A stretch of 64,000 nt of DNA, taken from contig NZ_JAHWXK010000001.1 of the NCBI RefSeq assembly GCF_023091155.1, forward strand, positions 124,001-188,000, given 5' to 3'. The DNA is from Microbacterium sufflavum (GTDB taxonomy: Bacteria; Actinomycetota; Actinomycetes; Actinomycetales; Microbacteriaceae). The position numbers and the translations under genes are program-made. Below are positions 24,746-33,323 of this stretch, piece by piece; position 1 is the first letter of the stretch, and each line of letters starts with the position of its first letter. Below the pieces are notes generated by a model, which searched no databases, was not told the origin of the DNA, and was given only the letters and a program-made list of their open reading frames with translations.

Positions 24746-27659
24746 GGCCAGGAGGCGCCGCCCGCTCGCCCGTGAACGCCAGGTCGAACCCGAGGTCCGC
24801 GGTCGTGCGGAAGTTCGCGTGCACCGACACCGCCAGCACGTTGGTGCCCTCCGTCAGCACACCGGCCGGAACGCTGAACACCGCGCGCGTGCCCGCCGCC
24901 GACGACTGCGTCACCGCCGCCGTCGCGTAGGTGTTCTGCGTGACGGTGCCCGCCGGCATCCGCACCCGCCCCAGCTCACGGCCGTTCAGGTACACCACCG
25001 CGCCGTCGTTCGCGATGAGAGAGACCTTCGCATTCGTCACGCTCGCCGCACTGGTCACCGTGAACGTCTTGCGGAACTGCGCGCTCAACGGCTTGGTCGC
25101 CAGGTTCGACGGATCGATGTTCGTCGCCGCCCCCGACACGCCCCGCCCGAACAGCGCCTTCCCGACCGCCCACGACGACGCGTCGAACGTGGTCGCGTTC
25201 CACGTGGCCGGCAGCGCGTCCGACGAGTACCGCCACGACCACGAGTCCCCGTTGCCCACGAACGTCAGCGCGTTCGCCGGGGCCGGAGCGACCGTGAACG
25301 CCGCCGTCGACGCCGACCGGTTGCCCACCGCATCCCGCGCCCGCACGACGTAGTTCGCGGCGGTCGAGGTCACCGGCACGGTGTACGAGGCCGAGGTCGT
25401 GGAGGCGATCACACGGTTGCCCTGCAGTACCTCGTACGTCACACCCGAACCCGCATCCGTCGACGCGCCCCACGTCAGCGTCGCCGTCTTCCCGTCTGCC
25501 GATGGGGTCGACGACACCGCCCCCGGGGTCGTCGGCGCCACCGCATCCCGCGGCGCGAAGCGGATGAACCCGCCCGACCACTGCTCCGCACCACCCGGAA
25601 GCTGCGACCGGTTGAAGTCGCCACCCACCCACAGGGTGCCGGTGCTGTCGAAGAACGTCCCCCACGCGCCGTACCCCGCACGCGCCTCCACCATCGGCGA
25701 CCAGTCCGGGATGTAGGTGCCGGACTTCGCGTCCCACGCCCCCACCAGATTGATCTTGTCCGCCCGGCTGAATCCGCCGACGAGCGTCTGGCTGTAGGCG
25801 TCGTCGTAGACGTAGTCCCCGCAGTGGCAGCCGCCGATCACCACGGAGCCGTTGGTCTCGACCGTCTGCATGTCGCCGCCCACCTGCGTGATCCAACCGC
25901 CCACGCGCTGGAGCGTGTTCCGGTCGTACGAGAACATCGAGTGCTGCGAGCCGCCCATCCACACACGCCCGCCGACCTCGATGATGCCGAGCTGCCACAC
26001 CGCGTTGACGTACGCGCCGTTCTCGTCCTTGCGGTCGTCGCTGAACTCCGGCGTCCAGGTGGTCGCCAGCGGTGCGCCCGCCGTCGTCTGCAGCACCGCG
26101 GCCGACGGCGCCGGGGTCGACGACTTCATCAGGAAGTAGCCGGAGAAGTACGCGCGGTCGCCCTGGGCGTTCGCGTCGACCGAGGCCGCCGTCCCGTTGA
26201 GGTTCGCGTTCCACGCGGTGTCGGGCTTGCCGGTGGCCAGCACGATACGGCCGCCGTTCCACGCGCCGCCCGTCGTCGGTGTCGTGCCGACGGAGGTCAG
26301 GTGCGTGAACGAACCGGCGACGTACAGGTAGCCGCCCTGCACGTCCAGGTCGCGGACGAAGGGGACCGCACCGGTCGCGCGGTGCTCGACCTTGACCTGC
26401 CAGCCCGAGAGCTGCCCGGTCGCAGGATCGAGGATCGCCAGTCCCGGCTGCGCCACCCCGTTCACGGTCGAGAACTGCCCGCCGATCGCCAGCCGGCCGT
26501 CCGGCAGCGCCTGCACCGACTTCACCTGTCCGTCGAGCTTCGGCCGGAAGGTCGGGACCCACGCGCCGGTGTGCACGTCGAACGCCGCCAGGTACGGCTG
26601 CGACGTCTGCCCCGCGCCGTCCTTGGTCTGCTGCACGTTCAGGAAGTTGCCGCCGACGAAGACCTTCCCGGCGACCTCACCGAAGTCCGAGACCTCGACG
26701 TTCGTCTCTCCGGACTGGCCGTTGGCGAGCCCCGAGACACCCCACGACGTCTTCACGGCGTACGAGCTCGGGATCGACGGGAGCGTGCTCGCGGGCGTGC
26801 CCGTGGTCGGGACGGCACCGAAGTCGAGCGTCGACAGGGTGAGCTGCGGCCGCAGGAACACCTGGGCGAACGGCGTCGCGTACCCCTGCCCCGCCGGAGC
26901 CCACAGGTAGGAGGACGCGTCCGTCGTGCCGGTCACCGCCGAGCCGTACGCCCAGCCCATCCGGTAGCCGTGCGTGGCCCGCTGCGAGAACACGACGTTG
27001 TTCATGCCCGCGTCGTCGTTGAAGGCGGCGGTCACGCCACCGGTTCCCGTGGTGTCGATGCCGCCGCTGATGCCGAAGCCCCAGTCGGCGAGGTCGTGCT
27101 TGGCGCCGAAGGTCCACTCCCAGCGGTCGCTCTTCGCGAGCGAGAACCGCACCTCCTGCCAGGCACTGCCCGCGGCGTTGGTCGCGCGCCGCACGCGGAT
27201 CCCGTCGGGCAGAGCATTGGGGCGGCCGTTGTTCAGCAGGCCGTCGACGGTCTTGGCGGGCAGCTCGGCCGGAGCGAACGCGGCCGTTCCCGTGGGCGCG
27301 TTCGCCACCTGCTCCGGCGTGCCGAGACCGTTGTAGCTCTCCTTCCACGCCTCCCGACCCCGGCCCACGAGCACCCACCCGCCGCCGTCGGTCGTCTGGT
27401 CGCAGTAGAACTGCTGCGGGTAGACCAGGCCCGGCGTCACCAGCCAGTACACGCCGTCCGCCGCCGCCGGGTTGTTCTGCTTGATCTCCCAGCACGACGC
27501 CGCCGCCGTCTCCTGCGTGCGCCCGTCCGGGCCCGAGGCGACCACCGCCGACGCCGCGCCCGGCGTGAGCAGGGCGCCCACCACTGCGAGGGCTGCGATC
27601 GCAGCCCCCATGACCGCGCGGCCTCCCCAGGCGCGCGCGCGATTCCCCACGATGTTCAT
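23967..27659 (-). CDS. Giant secreted multidomain protein with fibrinogen-like, beta-propeller, FnIII and jelly-roll-like domains (paralogue C)
   Basis: 1230 residues, same architecture as paralogue A: signal peptide ending near GAASA, fibrinogen-C-like region (~49-268), propeller (~305-700, with CHCGDY), FnIII, galactose-binding-like domain (~798-963), FnIII and a last galactose-binding-like domain (~1066-1230) ending LTMPR. The first ~960 residues have diverged clearly from A, whereas the final ~260 are nearly identical, pointing to recent gene conversion. The start is uncertain: ATG 27659 aligns with the paralogues, but ATG 27689 in the same frame adds only ten residues and has a comparable weak ribosome binding site. 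Function unknown; extracellular binding is likely. Confidence 0.85.
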   Translation of the reverse strand: MNIVGNRARAWGGRAVMGAAIAALAVVGALLTPGAASAVVASGPDGRTQETAAASCWEIKQNNPAAADGVYWLVTPGLVYPQQFYCDQTTDGGGWVLVGRGREAWKESYNGLGTPEQVANAPTGTAAFAPAELPAKTVDGLLNNGRPNALPDGIRVRRATNAAGSAWQEVRFSLAKSDRWEWTFGAKHDLADWGFGISGGIDTTGTGGVTAAFNDDAGMNNVVFSQRATHGYRMGWAYGSAVTGTTDASSYLWAPAGQGYATPFAQVFLRPQLTLSTLDFGAVPTTGTPASTLPSIPSSYAVKTSWGVSGLANGQSGETNVEVSDFGEVAGKVFVGGNFLNVQQTKDGAGQTSQPYLAAFDVHTGAWVPTFRPKLDGQVKSVQALPDGRLAIGGQFSTVNGVAQPGLAILDPATGQLSGWQVKVEHRATGAVPFVRDLDVQGGYLYVAGSFTHLTSVGTTPTTGGAWNGGRIVLATGKPDTAWNANLNGTAASVDANAQGDRAYFSGYFLMKSSTPAPSAAVLQTTAGAPLATTWTPEFSDDRKDENGAYVNAVWQLGIIEVGGRVWMGGSQHSMFSYDRNTLQRVGGWITQVGGDMQTVETNGSVVIGGCHCGDYVYDDAYSQTLVGGFSRADKINLVGAWDAKSGTYIPDWSPMVEARAGYGAWGTFFDSTGTLWVGGDFNRSQLPGGAEQWSGGFIRFAPRDAVAPTTPGAVSSTPSADGKTATLTWGASTDAGSGVTYEVLQGNRVIASTTSASYTVPVTSTAANYVVRARDAVGNRSASTAAFTVAPAPANALTFVGNGDSWSWRYSSDALPATWNATTFDASSWAVGKALFGRGVSGAATNIDPSNLATKPLSAQFRKTFTVTSAASVTNAKVSLIANDGAVVYLNGRELGRVRMPAGTVTQNTYATAAVTQSSAAGTRAVFSVPAGVLTEGTNVLAVSVHANFRTTADLGFDLAFTGERAAPPGPVTGLVATPAQTSVALGWTAPAGSTAAASYVVSRNGVKVGTVTAPATTFTDTGLTAGTAYTYAVVAVSAAGVASTPATVQATTTAAAPVGPAVSVPSGSAWSWRYSADALPGDWNTAGFDASSWAVGKGVLGRGATVATNIDPSNLATKPLSAQFRTSFTVSDAASVKDGTVSVIADDGVVLYLNGVELGRANLPAGSITQNTYATAAPRATTAAGARVTFQVPATLVKEGTNVLAASVHANYRGTPDLTFDAALTMPR

Positions 27660-27836
27660 CTGTTGTTGTGTCTTTCTGGCTTCCGACATCAGCTCTCGCT
27701 GCGGACGCGCCGCCGCGGCACACTCCTGCCACGGCAAAACGCAGACACGACACTGCAGACTGCCGGACCGGATGCCCCAAACATCCGGACCGGATCGCTC
27801 CACCCCCGAGCGGACGTCCCCAGATCGTCCCTATGC

Positions 27837-27868
27837 CATGAGACGGGATCGGGAGCGTTCCATTACGC
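27837..27868 (-). promoter_or_regulatory. Shared promoter-like motif upstream of paralogue C
   Basis: GCGTAAT, 16 bases, CGTCTCATG on the minus strand, about 178 bases before the chosen ATG. Together with the terminator at 27946-27984 it accounts for the ~345 bases without a gene here. Confidence 0.6.
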
Positions 27869-27945
27869 AGAGACACCCGTTCCGATCATGTGAAGTTCCT
27901 GCATGCCGCCGCCGGGACGCACCGCCGAGCCCGTCCGCGACACAC

Positions 27946-27984
27946 GGAAGGGGCCGGCCACCGCGACGGTGACCGGCCCCTTCC
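27946..27984 (-). terminator. Terminator of the sugar ABC operon
   Basis: An 18-bp stem (27946-27963 with 27967-27984, one mismatch) with a three-base loop lies about 20 bases after the last permease gene. Confidence 0.8.
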
Positions 27985-28004
27985 GGCGAGCGCTCCTGTC
28001 TCGA

Positions 28005-28967
28005 CTACCCCTTGGTAGACCCGGCGAGCAGGCCGCGCACGAAGTAGCGCTGCAGCGCGAAGAACACGATCAGCGGGATGATGATCGACACGAACGCACC
28101 CGCCGTGAGCAGGTACCAGTCGTTGCCGCGCGTTCCGGTGATCTCGGCCAGCAGCTTCGTGATCGGCGCGGCCGCTCCGTCGGCGAACACCAGCGCCACG
28201 AGCAGGTCGTTCCACACCCACAGGAACTGGAAGATCGCGACCGAGGCGATCGCCGGCATCGTCAGCGGCAGCACGACGCGGAAGAAGATCTGTCCGCGCG
28301 AGGCGCCGTCCACGCGGGCCGCCTCGATGATCTCTCCGGGGATCTCCGACATGAAGTTGTGCAGCAGGTAGATCGCCAGCGGCAGCGCGAACATCGAGTG
28401 CGCGATCCACACCTGCGCGTAGCCGTCCGATGCTCCGAGCGGCAGGGTCACCTGCAGACCGAACAGGTTGAGGCCGCGCGAGAACGAGCTGAGCAGCGGC
28501 ACCAGCGCCATCTGGATCGGCACGATCTGGAGCGCGAACACGAAGATGAACAGGGCGTTGCGGCCCTTGAAGTCGATCCACGCGAACGCATACGCCGCCA
28601 TGGCCGCGATCATCAGCGGCACCACGGTCGCCGGGATCGTGATGGCGATCGAGTTGATGAACGACTCGAGGATGGTCAGCTGCGTCGTGCCGGACTGCAG
28701 CACATCGACGTAGTTCTCCAGCGTGACCTGCGGGTTCGTGAAGAACGTCCACCATCCGGTCGACTGGATCTCGTCGCGCGGACGGAACGACGAGATGAAC
28801 AGCCCGAGCGTCGGGATGGTCCACAGGACCGCGATGACGATCGACGCGGCGGACGCCCACGGACGGGACAGCTTCTTCCTGGCGCGTCCGGCGGCGCCGT
28901 CGAGGCCACCCCCGGTCGTGACGGCGCGCGTGCTGGCCGGGGTCTCGGTGCCTACGGTGTCGGTCAT
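28005..28967 (-). CDS. Carbohydrate ABC transporter permease (AglG/MalG type)
   Basis: 320 residues. A ~35-residue cytoplasmic N-terminus is followed by six hydrophobic segments. The EAA loop EIIEAARVDGASRGQIFFRVVLP, which docks on the ATPase, lies near residues 210-232. It belongs to the MalG class. The ATG at 28967 overlaps the stop of the preceding permease (ATGA). No ATPase gene is present in the operon, so a shared MsiK/MsmK-type ATPase encoded elsewhere is expected. The substrate is inferred from the operon as an alpha-glucoside or other oligosaccharide. Confidence 0.87.
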   Translation of the reverse strand: MTDTVGTETPASTRAVTTGGGLDGAAGRARKKLSRPWASAASIVIAVLWTIPTLGLFISSFRPRDEIQSTGWWTFFTNPQVTLENYVDVLQSGTTQLTILESFINSIAITIPATVVPLMIAAMAAYAFAWIDFKGRNALFIFVFALQIVPIQMALVPLLSSFSRGLNLFGLQVTLPLGASDGYAQVWIAHSMFALPLAIYLLHNFMSEIPGEIIEAARVDGASRGQIFFRVVLPLTMPAIASVAIFQFLWVWNDLLVALVFADGAAAPITKLLAEITGTRGNDWYLLTAGAFVSIIIPLIVFFALQRYFVRGLLAGSTKG

Positions 28968-30103
28968 CGGATCTCCCGCTGCTTCTTGATCTGGCGCGCG
29001 TTGTAGATGACGATCGGCAGCACCAGGATGAACAGGATGACGGAGAGCGCGGCGCTGCGCCCCGCCTCGAACTTCGAGAACTGCGTGTACATCTCGTTCG
29101 CGAGCACCGACGTGCCGTAGTTGCCGGCGGTCATGGTGCGGACGATGTCGAACACCTTCAGCGAGGCGATCGAGATCGTGGTGAGCACGACGATGAGTGC
29201 CGGGCGGATCGCCGGTACGGTCACCGAGATGAACCGCTGCCACGCGTTCGCGCCGTCGAGCTCGGCGGCCTCGAGCAGCTCGGCCGGGACGCCCTTGATG
29301 GAGGCCGACAGCACGACCATCGCGAAACCGGTCTGGACCCAGATGAGCACCACGATGAGGAACAGGTTGTTCCACGGCTGGTTCAGCAGCCACTGCTGCG
29401 GCGTCCCGCCGAACCACACCAGGATCTGGTTCAGCAGACCGATCTGCTCGAACTCCGGTCCGCGGTACTCGTACATGAACCGCCAGATGATGCTCGCGCC
29501 GACGAACGAGATCGCCATGGGCATGAACACCAGCACCTTGTAGATCTTCTCGCCGCGGGTCCTGTCGATGAAGACCGCGTACGCGAGACCGACGATCGTC
29601 GACACCGTCGGCACCAGCAGCACCCAGATGATGGTGTTGACGACCGAGGTGATGCCGTCCGACTGCGTGAAGATCCACACGTAGTTGGCGAACCCGACGA
29701 ACGTGTTGCCCGAGGAGTTCCAGAACGACGTGTACATGGTCTGGATCGACGGGAGGATGAGGCCGACGAGCAGGAGCAGCATCGCCGGAGCCATGAAGGC
29801 GACGAGCTGGATCAGGTAGCCCGCTCCATCGCGGGACCGGTAGTCCAGGAAGAAGAAGACGGCGCCGACGAGGACCGCGACCCCCATCGCCCAGTAGTAG
29901 GAGTTGAAGAACCACATCACGGCGAGCGGGATGAGCAGGCACATCGCCAGCCGGATGATGGTGTACTGCGTGCCCCGGCGTGGAGCGATGTCCACGAGCA
30001 GCAGGATGATCGCCACGACCACCGCGAACGCGATGACCACGGCGACGGCCTGCAGGATCGGCGGGAGCGAGCCGATCCATTGGAAAAAGACTGTCGCGTT
30101 CAC
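28964..30103 (-). CDS. Carbohydrate ABC transporter permease (AglF/MalF type)
   Basis: 379 residues, longer than a plain MalF-class permease because of two or three additional helices in the first ~95 residues, as in AglF-type proteins. The EAA loop ELLEAAELDGANAWQRFISVTVP is near residues 270-292. It begins 108 bases downstream of the binding-protein gene, the gap being filled by two strong hairpins that probably reduce permease expression relative to the binding protein. Paired with the MalG-type permease by a four-base overlap. Confidence 0.87.
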   Translation of the reverse strand: MNATVFFQWIGSLPPILQAVAVVIAFAVVVAIILLLVDIAPRRGTQYTIIRLAMCLLIPLAVMWFFNSYYWAMGVAVLVGAVFFFLDYRSRDGAGYLIQLVAFMAPAMLLLLVGLILPSIQTMYTSFWNSSGNTFVGFANYVWIFTQSDGITSVVNTIIWVLLVPTVSTIVGLAYAVFIDRTRGEKIYKVLVFMPMAISFVGASIIWRFMYEYRGPEFEQIGLLNQILVWFGGTPQQWLLNQPWNNLFLIVVLIWVQTGFAMVVLSASIKGVPAELLEAAELDGANAWQRFISVTVPAIRPALIVVLTTISIASLKVFDIVRTMTAGNYGTSVLANEMYTQFSKFEAGRSAALSVILFILVLPIVIYNARQIKKQREIR

Positions 30104-30134
30104 GGATTCCCCTTACGTCACGCGGATCGGATCA

Positions 30135-30160
30135 CGGCGCCCACGTCGATGTGGGCGCCG
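30135..30160 (-). terminator. Intercistronic hairpin 1 in the sugar ABC operon
   Basis: A perfect 10-bp stem CGGCGCCCAC / GTGGGCGCCG with a six-base loop, after the binding-protein gene and the 14-bp hairpin and just before the permeases. It could attenuate read-through or stabilise the upstream mRNA end. Confidence 0.6.
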
Positions 30161-30167
30161 AGGGAGC

Positions 30168-30201
30168 AGAGGGGCCGCCCCTGGTGCGGGGCGGCCCCTC
30201 T
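30168..30201 (-). terminator. Intercistronic hairpin 2 in the sugar ABC operon
   Basis: A perfect 14-bp GC-rich stem (30168-30181 with 30188-30201) starts about ten bases after the binding-protein stop codon. This is a classic position for differential expression of binding protein over permeases. Confidence 0.7.
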
Positions 30202-30211
30202 TCCCCCGGGA

Positions 30212-31528
30212 TCAGCTGGAGGGCCAGCCGGTCTCGATCTGCGTGAGCACCTCGTCCGTCGAGGTGCCGTTGACCCACGCGACCATGCCCTTCCAGAAGG
30301 TTCCGGCACCGACGGCACCGGGCATCAGGTCGGAGGCGTCGAAGCGGAACGTGGTCTCCGGGTCCTGCAGGATCTTGATGGTCTCCTGGAGGATCGGGTC
30401 CTTGGCGTTCGCCGGGTCGAGCCCGTTGTTGGCCGAGGTGACGCCGCCGAGGCTCACGCGGCTGTTGGCCCACTCGGGGCTGGACAGGTACGCGAGCACC
30501 TTCTGCGTGGCCTCGGACTCGCTGAACGCGCCGACGATCTCACCGGCGCCCGTGACTGCCGTGTCGCCCTCGGACTCGCCGGGGAGCATGAACGCCCACA
30601 CGTCGCCGTCCTCGGCGATGTTCGTGCCCTCGGGGAAGAAGCCCGACAGGAACGAGGCCTGGTGCGTGAGCGCGCACTCGCCGGCGGCGAGCTTGGGTGC
30701 CACGTCGCCGAACGCGGTCGAGTTGATCGAGCGCACGTCGCCGAAGCCCGCGTTGACGTTGGCCGGGTTGAGCAGGATCTGTCCGACCGAGTCGAACGCC
30801 TGCTTGATCTGCGGGTCGGTGAACTTCACGTCGTTGGTGACCCACTGGTCGTAGACGTCGGGTCCGGACTGGCGCAGCACGTAGTCCTCGATCCAGTCGG
30901 TGCCCGGCCAGCCGGTCGCGGTGCCGGACTCGAAGCCGGCGCACCAGGCGGGCGTGCCCGTGGCGGCCTGGATCTTCTCGGTCAGCGCCGTCATCTCGTC
31001 GAGGGTCGTGGGGACCTCGACGCCCCACTCCGCGAACTTGGCGGGCGAGTACCAGATCCAGCCCTTGACGTTCGCCATGAGCGGGGCACCGTAGAAGGTG
31101 TCTCCGACCGTGCCGTAGTTCACCCAGTCTTCGGTCCAGTACTCGTTGGCGTTCTTCTCGACCTCCTCCGGGGCGGGCTTCAGGAACCCGCGGTCGGCGA
31201 AGTCGGCGAACAGACCCGGCTGCGGGAAGATCGCGATGTCCGGCGGGTTGCCGCCCTGGGCGCGCGTGCCCAGCTGCGTCTCGAAGTCCTGGCTGCCCTC
31301 GTACTTGATGGTGATGCCGTTCTCGTCGGCCCAGTCCTTCCAGGACTCCTGGAGGAGTTCCGCCTCCGAGTCGACGATCGTGCCGTAGATCGTGACGGTG
31401 GCGTCGTCGCCTCCGCCGCCTCCGGTGCTCGGCGCACCTCCCGGAGCCCCGCAGCCGGCGAGGGCGATGCCCGCGACGCCCATCAGGGCCAGCGGCACGA
31501 CCAGCCGGGAACGCTGTGACAGAGCCAT
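30212..31528 (-). CDS. Carbohydrate ABC transporter substrate-binding lipoprotein (AglE type)
   Basis: 438 residues. A lipoprotein signal peptide with lipobox LAGC (cysteine near residue 27) is followed by a Gly-rich linker and a family 1 solute-binding protein: GNPPDIAIFPQPGLFADF near 110-128, and YSPAKFAEWGVEVPTTLDEM. The PQPG region and long form resemble alpha-glucoside (AglE) binding proteins. ATG 31528 has GAGGAG just upstream and starts the signal peptide correctly, unlike the longer in-frame start at 31576. It is the first gene of the operon, transcribed divergently from the LacI regulator. Confidence 0.87.
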   Translation of the reverse strand: MALSQRSRLVVPLALMGVAGIALAGCGAPGGAPSTGGGGGDDATVTIYGTIVDSEAELLQESWKDWADENGITIKYEGSQDFETQLGTRAQGGNPPDIAIFPQPGLFADFADRGFLKPAPEEVEKNANEYWTEDWVNYGTVGDTFYGAPLMANVKGWIWYSPAKFAEWGVEVPTTLDEMTALTEKIQAATGTPAWCAGFESGTATGWPGTDWIEDYVLRQSGPDVYDQWVTNDVKFTDPQIKQAFDSVGQILLNPANVNAGFGDVRSINSTAFGDVAPKLAAGECALTHQASFLSGFFPEGTNIAEDGDVWAFMLPGESEGDTAVTGAGEIVGAFSESEATQKVLAYLSSPEWANSRVSLGGVTSANNGLDPANAKDPILQETIKILQDPETTFRFDASDLMPGAVGAGTFWKGMVAWVNGTSTDEVLTQIETGWPSS

Positions 31529-31589
31529 GTGAATTCTCCTCTTCGAGTACAGGGTCCCGCTGTCCGTCGCCAGCACCGGCGTCGATTAG

Positions 31590-31601
31590 GGAACCGATTC
31601 C
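31590..31601. promoter_or_regulatory. LacI-family operator at the binding-protein promoter
   Basis: GGAACCGATTCC, a near-palindrome one base off the perfect site at 31714-31725. It lies five bases after the -10 hexamer, where bound repressor would block the start of transcription. Confidence 0.7.
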
Positions 31602-31606
31602 AGGCC

Positions 31607-31635
31607 AACATACTGGCGGCCCGCTCCCCGCACAA
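31607..31635 (-). promoter_or_regulatory. Promoter of the sugar ABC operon
   Basis: Minus strand TTGTGC (31635-31630), 17-base spacer, TATGTT (31612-31607). Good sigma-70-like spacing, with the operator directly downstream. Confidence 0.6.
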
Positions 31636-31688
31636 CACGCAAGGGTCACAAGCTCGCAACCATTCCGATGCGCCGCCGCGTCGCGGAT

Positions 31689-31700
31689 GGGAGCGCTCCC
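31689..31700. promoter_or_regulatory. CebR/AglR-like palindromic operator
   Basis: GGGAGCGCTCCC, a perfect palindrome preceded by T, matching 13 of 14 bases of the actinobacterial sugar-repressor box TGGGAGCGCTCCCA known for CebR. It lies between the divergent promoters. Confidence 0.65.
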
Positions 31701-31713
31701 TCCGGATCAGTGT

Positions 31714-31725
31714 GGAACCGGTTCC
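31714..31725. promoter_or_regulatory. Perfect LacI-family operator upstream of the regulator gene
   Basis: GGAACCGGTTCC, a perfect palindrome about 90 bases before the regulator's ATG, and a close copy of 31590-31601. It suggests autoregulation or looping with the other site. Confidence 0.7.
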
Positions 31726-31814
31726 TTTTCCACGGTCGAGCCGCTACGCTGTCACCCGGCGAGCCCGGGCGTCGCCGTCCCCACATCGAAGTGGACCCTG
31801 GTCGAGGAGGACCG

Positions 31815-32819
31815 ATGAGCACGATCGCGGACGTCGCGTCGCGTGCCGGAGTGTCCAAGGCCACCGCGAGCCGGGCGCTGAGCGGACGCGGCTACGTGTC
31901 CGACGAGACACGGCAGCGGGTCATGGACGCCGCAGACGACCTCGCCTATGTCGCCCACTCGTCCGCCACGAGCCTCGCGACCGGACGCACGCAGACCGTC
32001 GGCCTCGTGATGCCGCCCATCGACCGCTGGTTCTTCGCCGAGCTGCTCGCCGGGGTGCAGGAGTCGCTCCTCTCCGTGGACTACGACCTGTCGCTGTACG
32101 GCGTTCCCGAGGGGACGCAGACCAGGGAACGGCTGTTCGAGACCGTGCTGCCCGGCCGGAGGTTCGACGGCATCATCGCGGTGGGCATCCAGCCGAGCGC
32201 GCGCGAGCTCGAGCGCCTGCACCGCACGGGTCGCCCGCTGGTCAGCGTCGGGCCGTACAGCGAGGGATCGAGCGCGGTCTCGATCGACGACACCGCCGCC
32301 GCCCGCATCGCCACCGAGCACCTGATCGAGCTCGGCCACGAGGACATCGCGTTCGTGGGGGGCGCGACCGACGCCGCCGCACTGAGCTACGGCGATGCGC
32401 AGCGGCTCGAGGGGTACCACGGCGCGCTCCGCGCGGCGGGCCTGCTCGCCCACGCCCGCGTCGTCGGCGCGGCACCGACCATGCCCGGGGGCTATGCCGC
32501 GACCGCCGGGCTCCTCGGAGACCGGCGGAACCGGCCCACCGCGATCGTCGGAGTCTGCGACGAGGCGGCGATCGGGGCGATCATCGCCGCTCGACGCCTG
32601 GGCATCGCCGTGCCCACCGAGCTCAGCGTGGTCGGCATCGACGACCACGCCCATGCGGACATGTTCGCCCTCACCACGATCGGGCAGTCTCCCCGCGACC
32701 AGGGTCACGAGGCCGTGCGGCTGCTGATCCGACGGATGGCGGAGCCGGAGGCCCCCATCGACCGGGTGACCGCCCCCTCGTCGCTCGTCGTGCGCAGCTC
32801 CACCGCACCACCCCGCTGA
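31815..32819 (+). CDS. LacI-family transcriptional regulator of the sugar ABC operon
   Basis: 334 residues. The N-terminal LacI helix-turn-helix TIADVASRAGVSKATASRALSG (residues 3-24) and a hinge region are followed by a periplasmic-binding-protein-like effector domain with the usual C-terminal LSVVGIDDHAHADMF and TTIGQSPRDQG. ATG 31815 follows GAGGAGG; the in-frame start at 31668 would put 49 unrelated residues before the DNA-binding domain. It is divergent from the agl-type operon, and the palindromes between them are its likely sites. It probably represses until the sugar or a derivative binds. Confidence 0.9.
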   Translation: MSTIADVASRAGVSKATASRALSGRGYVSDETRQRVMDAADDLAYVAHSSATSLATGRTQTVGLVMPPIDRWFFAELLAGVQESLLSVDYDLSLYGVPEGTQTRERLFETVLPGRRFDGIIAVGIQPSARELERLHRTGRPLVSVGPYSEGSSAVSIDDTAAARIATEHLIELGHEDIAFVGGATDAAALSYGDAQRLEGYHGALRAAGLLAHARVVGAAPTMPGGYAATAGLLGDRRNRPTAIVGVCDEAAIGAIIAARRLGIAVPTELSVVGIDDHAHADMFALTTIGQSPRDQGHEAVRLLIRRMAEPEAPIDRVTAPSSLVVRSSTAPPR

Positions 32820-32839
32820 GCACCCCTCCCCGGACGCAC

Positions 32840-32868
32840 GAAGGCCCCGGGCGGAACCCGGGGCCTTC
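32840..32868. terminator. Convergent terminator between lacI-type gene and rplL
   Basis: A perfect 12-bp stem GAAGGCCCCGGG / CCCGGGGCCTTC around CGGAA serves both converging genes. Confidence 0.8.
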
Positions 32869-32891
32869 GCAGAAGCGCTGGTGCGCTGGAA

Positions 32892-33275
32892 TTACTTGAG
32901 GGTGACGGTCGCGCCGGCCTCTTCCAGAGCAGCCTTGGCCTTCTCGGCGGTCTCCTTGTTGGCGCCCTCGAGGACGGCCTTCGGAGCACCGTCGACGACG
33001 GCCTTGGCCTCGCCGAGGCCGAGCGAGGTGAGCTCGCGGACAGCCTTGATGACCTGGATCTTCTTGTCGCCGGCAGCCTCGAGGATGACGTCGAACGAGT
33101 CCTTCTCCTCCTCGGCAGCGGCCTCGCCTGCGCCACCGGCGGCACCGGCAACGGCGACGGGGGCAGCAGCGGTGACCTCGAACTTCTCCTCGAACGCCTT
33201 CACGAAGTCGTTCAGCTCGATGAGGGTGAGGCCGGCAAACTGCTCGAGCAGCTCCTCGGTGGTGAGCTTCGCCAT
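32892..33275 (-). CDS. rplL: Ribosomal protein L7/L12
   Basis: 127 residues, full length for the family: N-terminal dimerisation part ([29 protein letters not shown]), an Ala-rich hinge (~37-55) and the C-terminal domain with [20 protein letters not shown] that contacts translation factors. It forms the L10(L12) stalk with the gene just upstream, rplJ, 48 bases away. AGGAG precedes the ATG. Acidic composition is normal for the protein. Confidence 0.97.
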   Translation of the reverse strand: MAKLTTEELLEQFAGLTLIELNDFVKAFEEKFEVTAAAPVAVAGAAGGAGEAAAEEEKDSFDVILEAAGDKKIQVIKAVRELTSLGLGEAKAVVDGAPKAVLEGANKETAEKAKAALEEAGATVTLK

Positions 33276-33323
33276 GATGTATCTCCTAATAGATGGGGTG
33301 GTGGTGACGAGATCGCCGGTCGC

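Noticed and set aside
19185..27893. Plus-strand open frames of 1288-1300 residues opposite the giant secreted proteins
   Set aside because: The translation is almost entirely Arg, His and Pro, typical of antisense reading of Ala/Val/Thr-rich genes.
28005..30080. 691-residue minus-strand open frame spanning both sugar permeases
   Set aside because: Its first half is an Arg/Asp-rich shadow of the MalF-type gene in another frame. Only the last 320 codons are real, and they start at the ATG overlapping the upstream stop.
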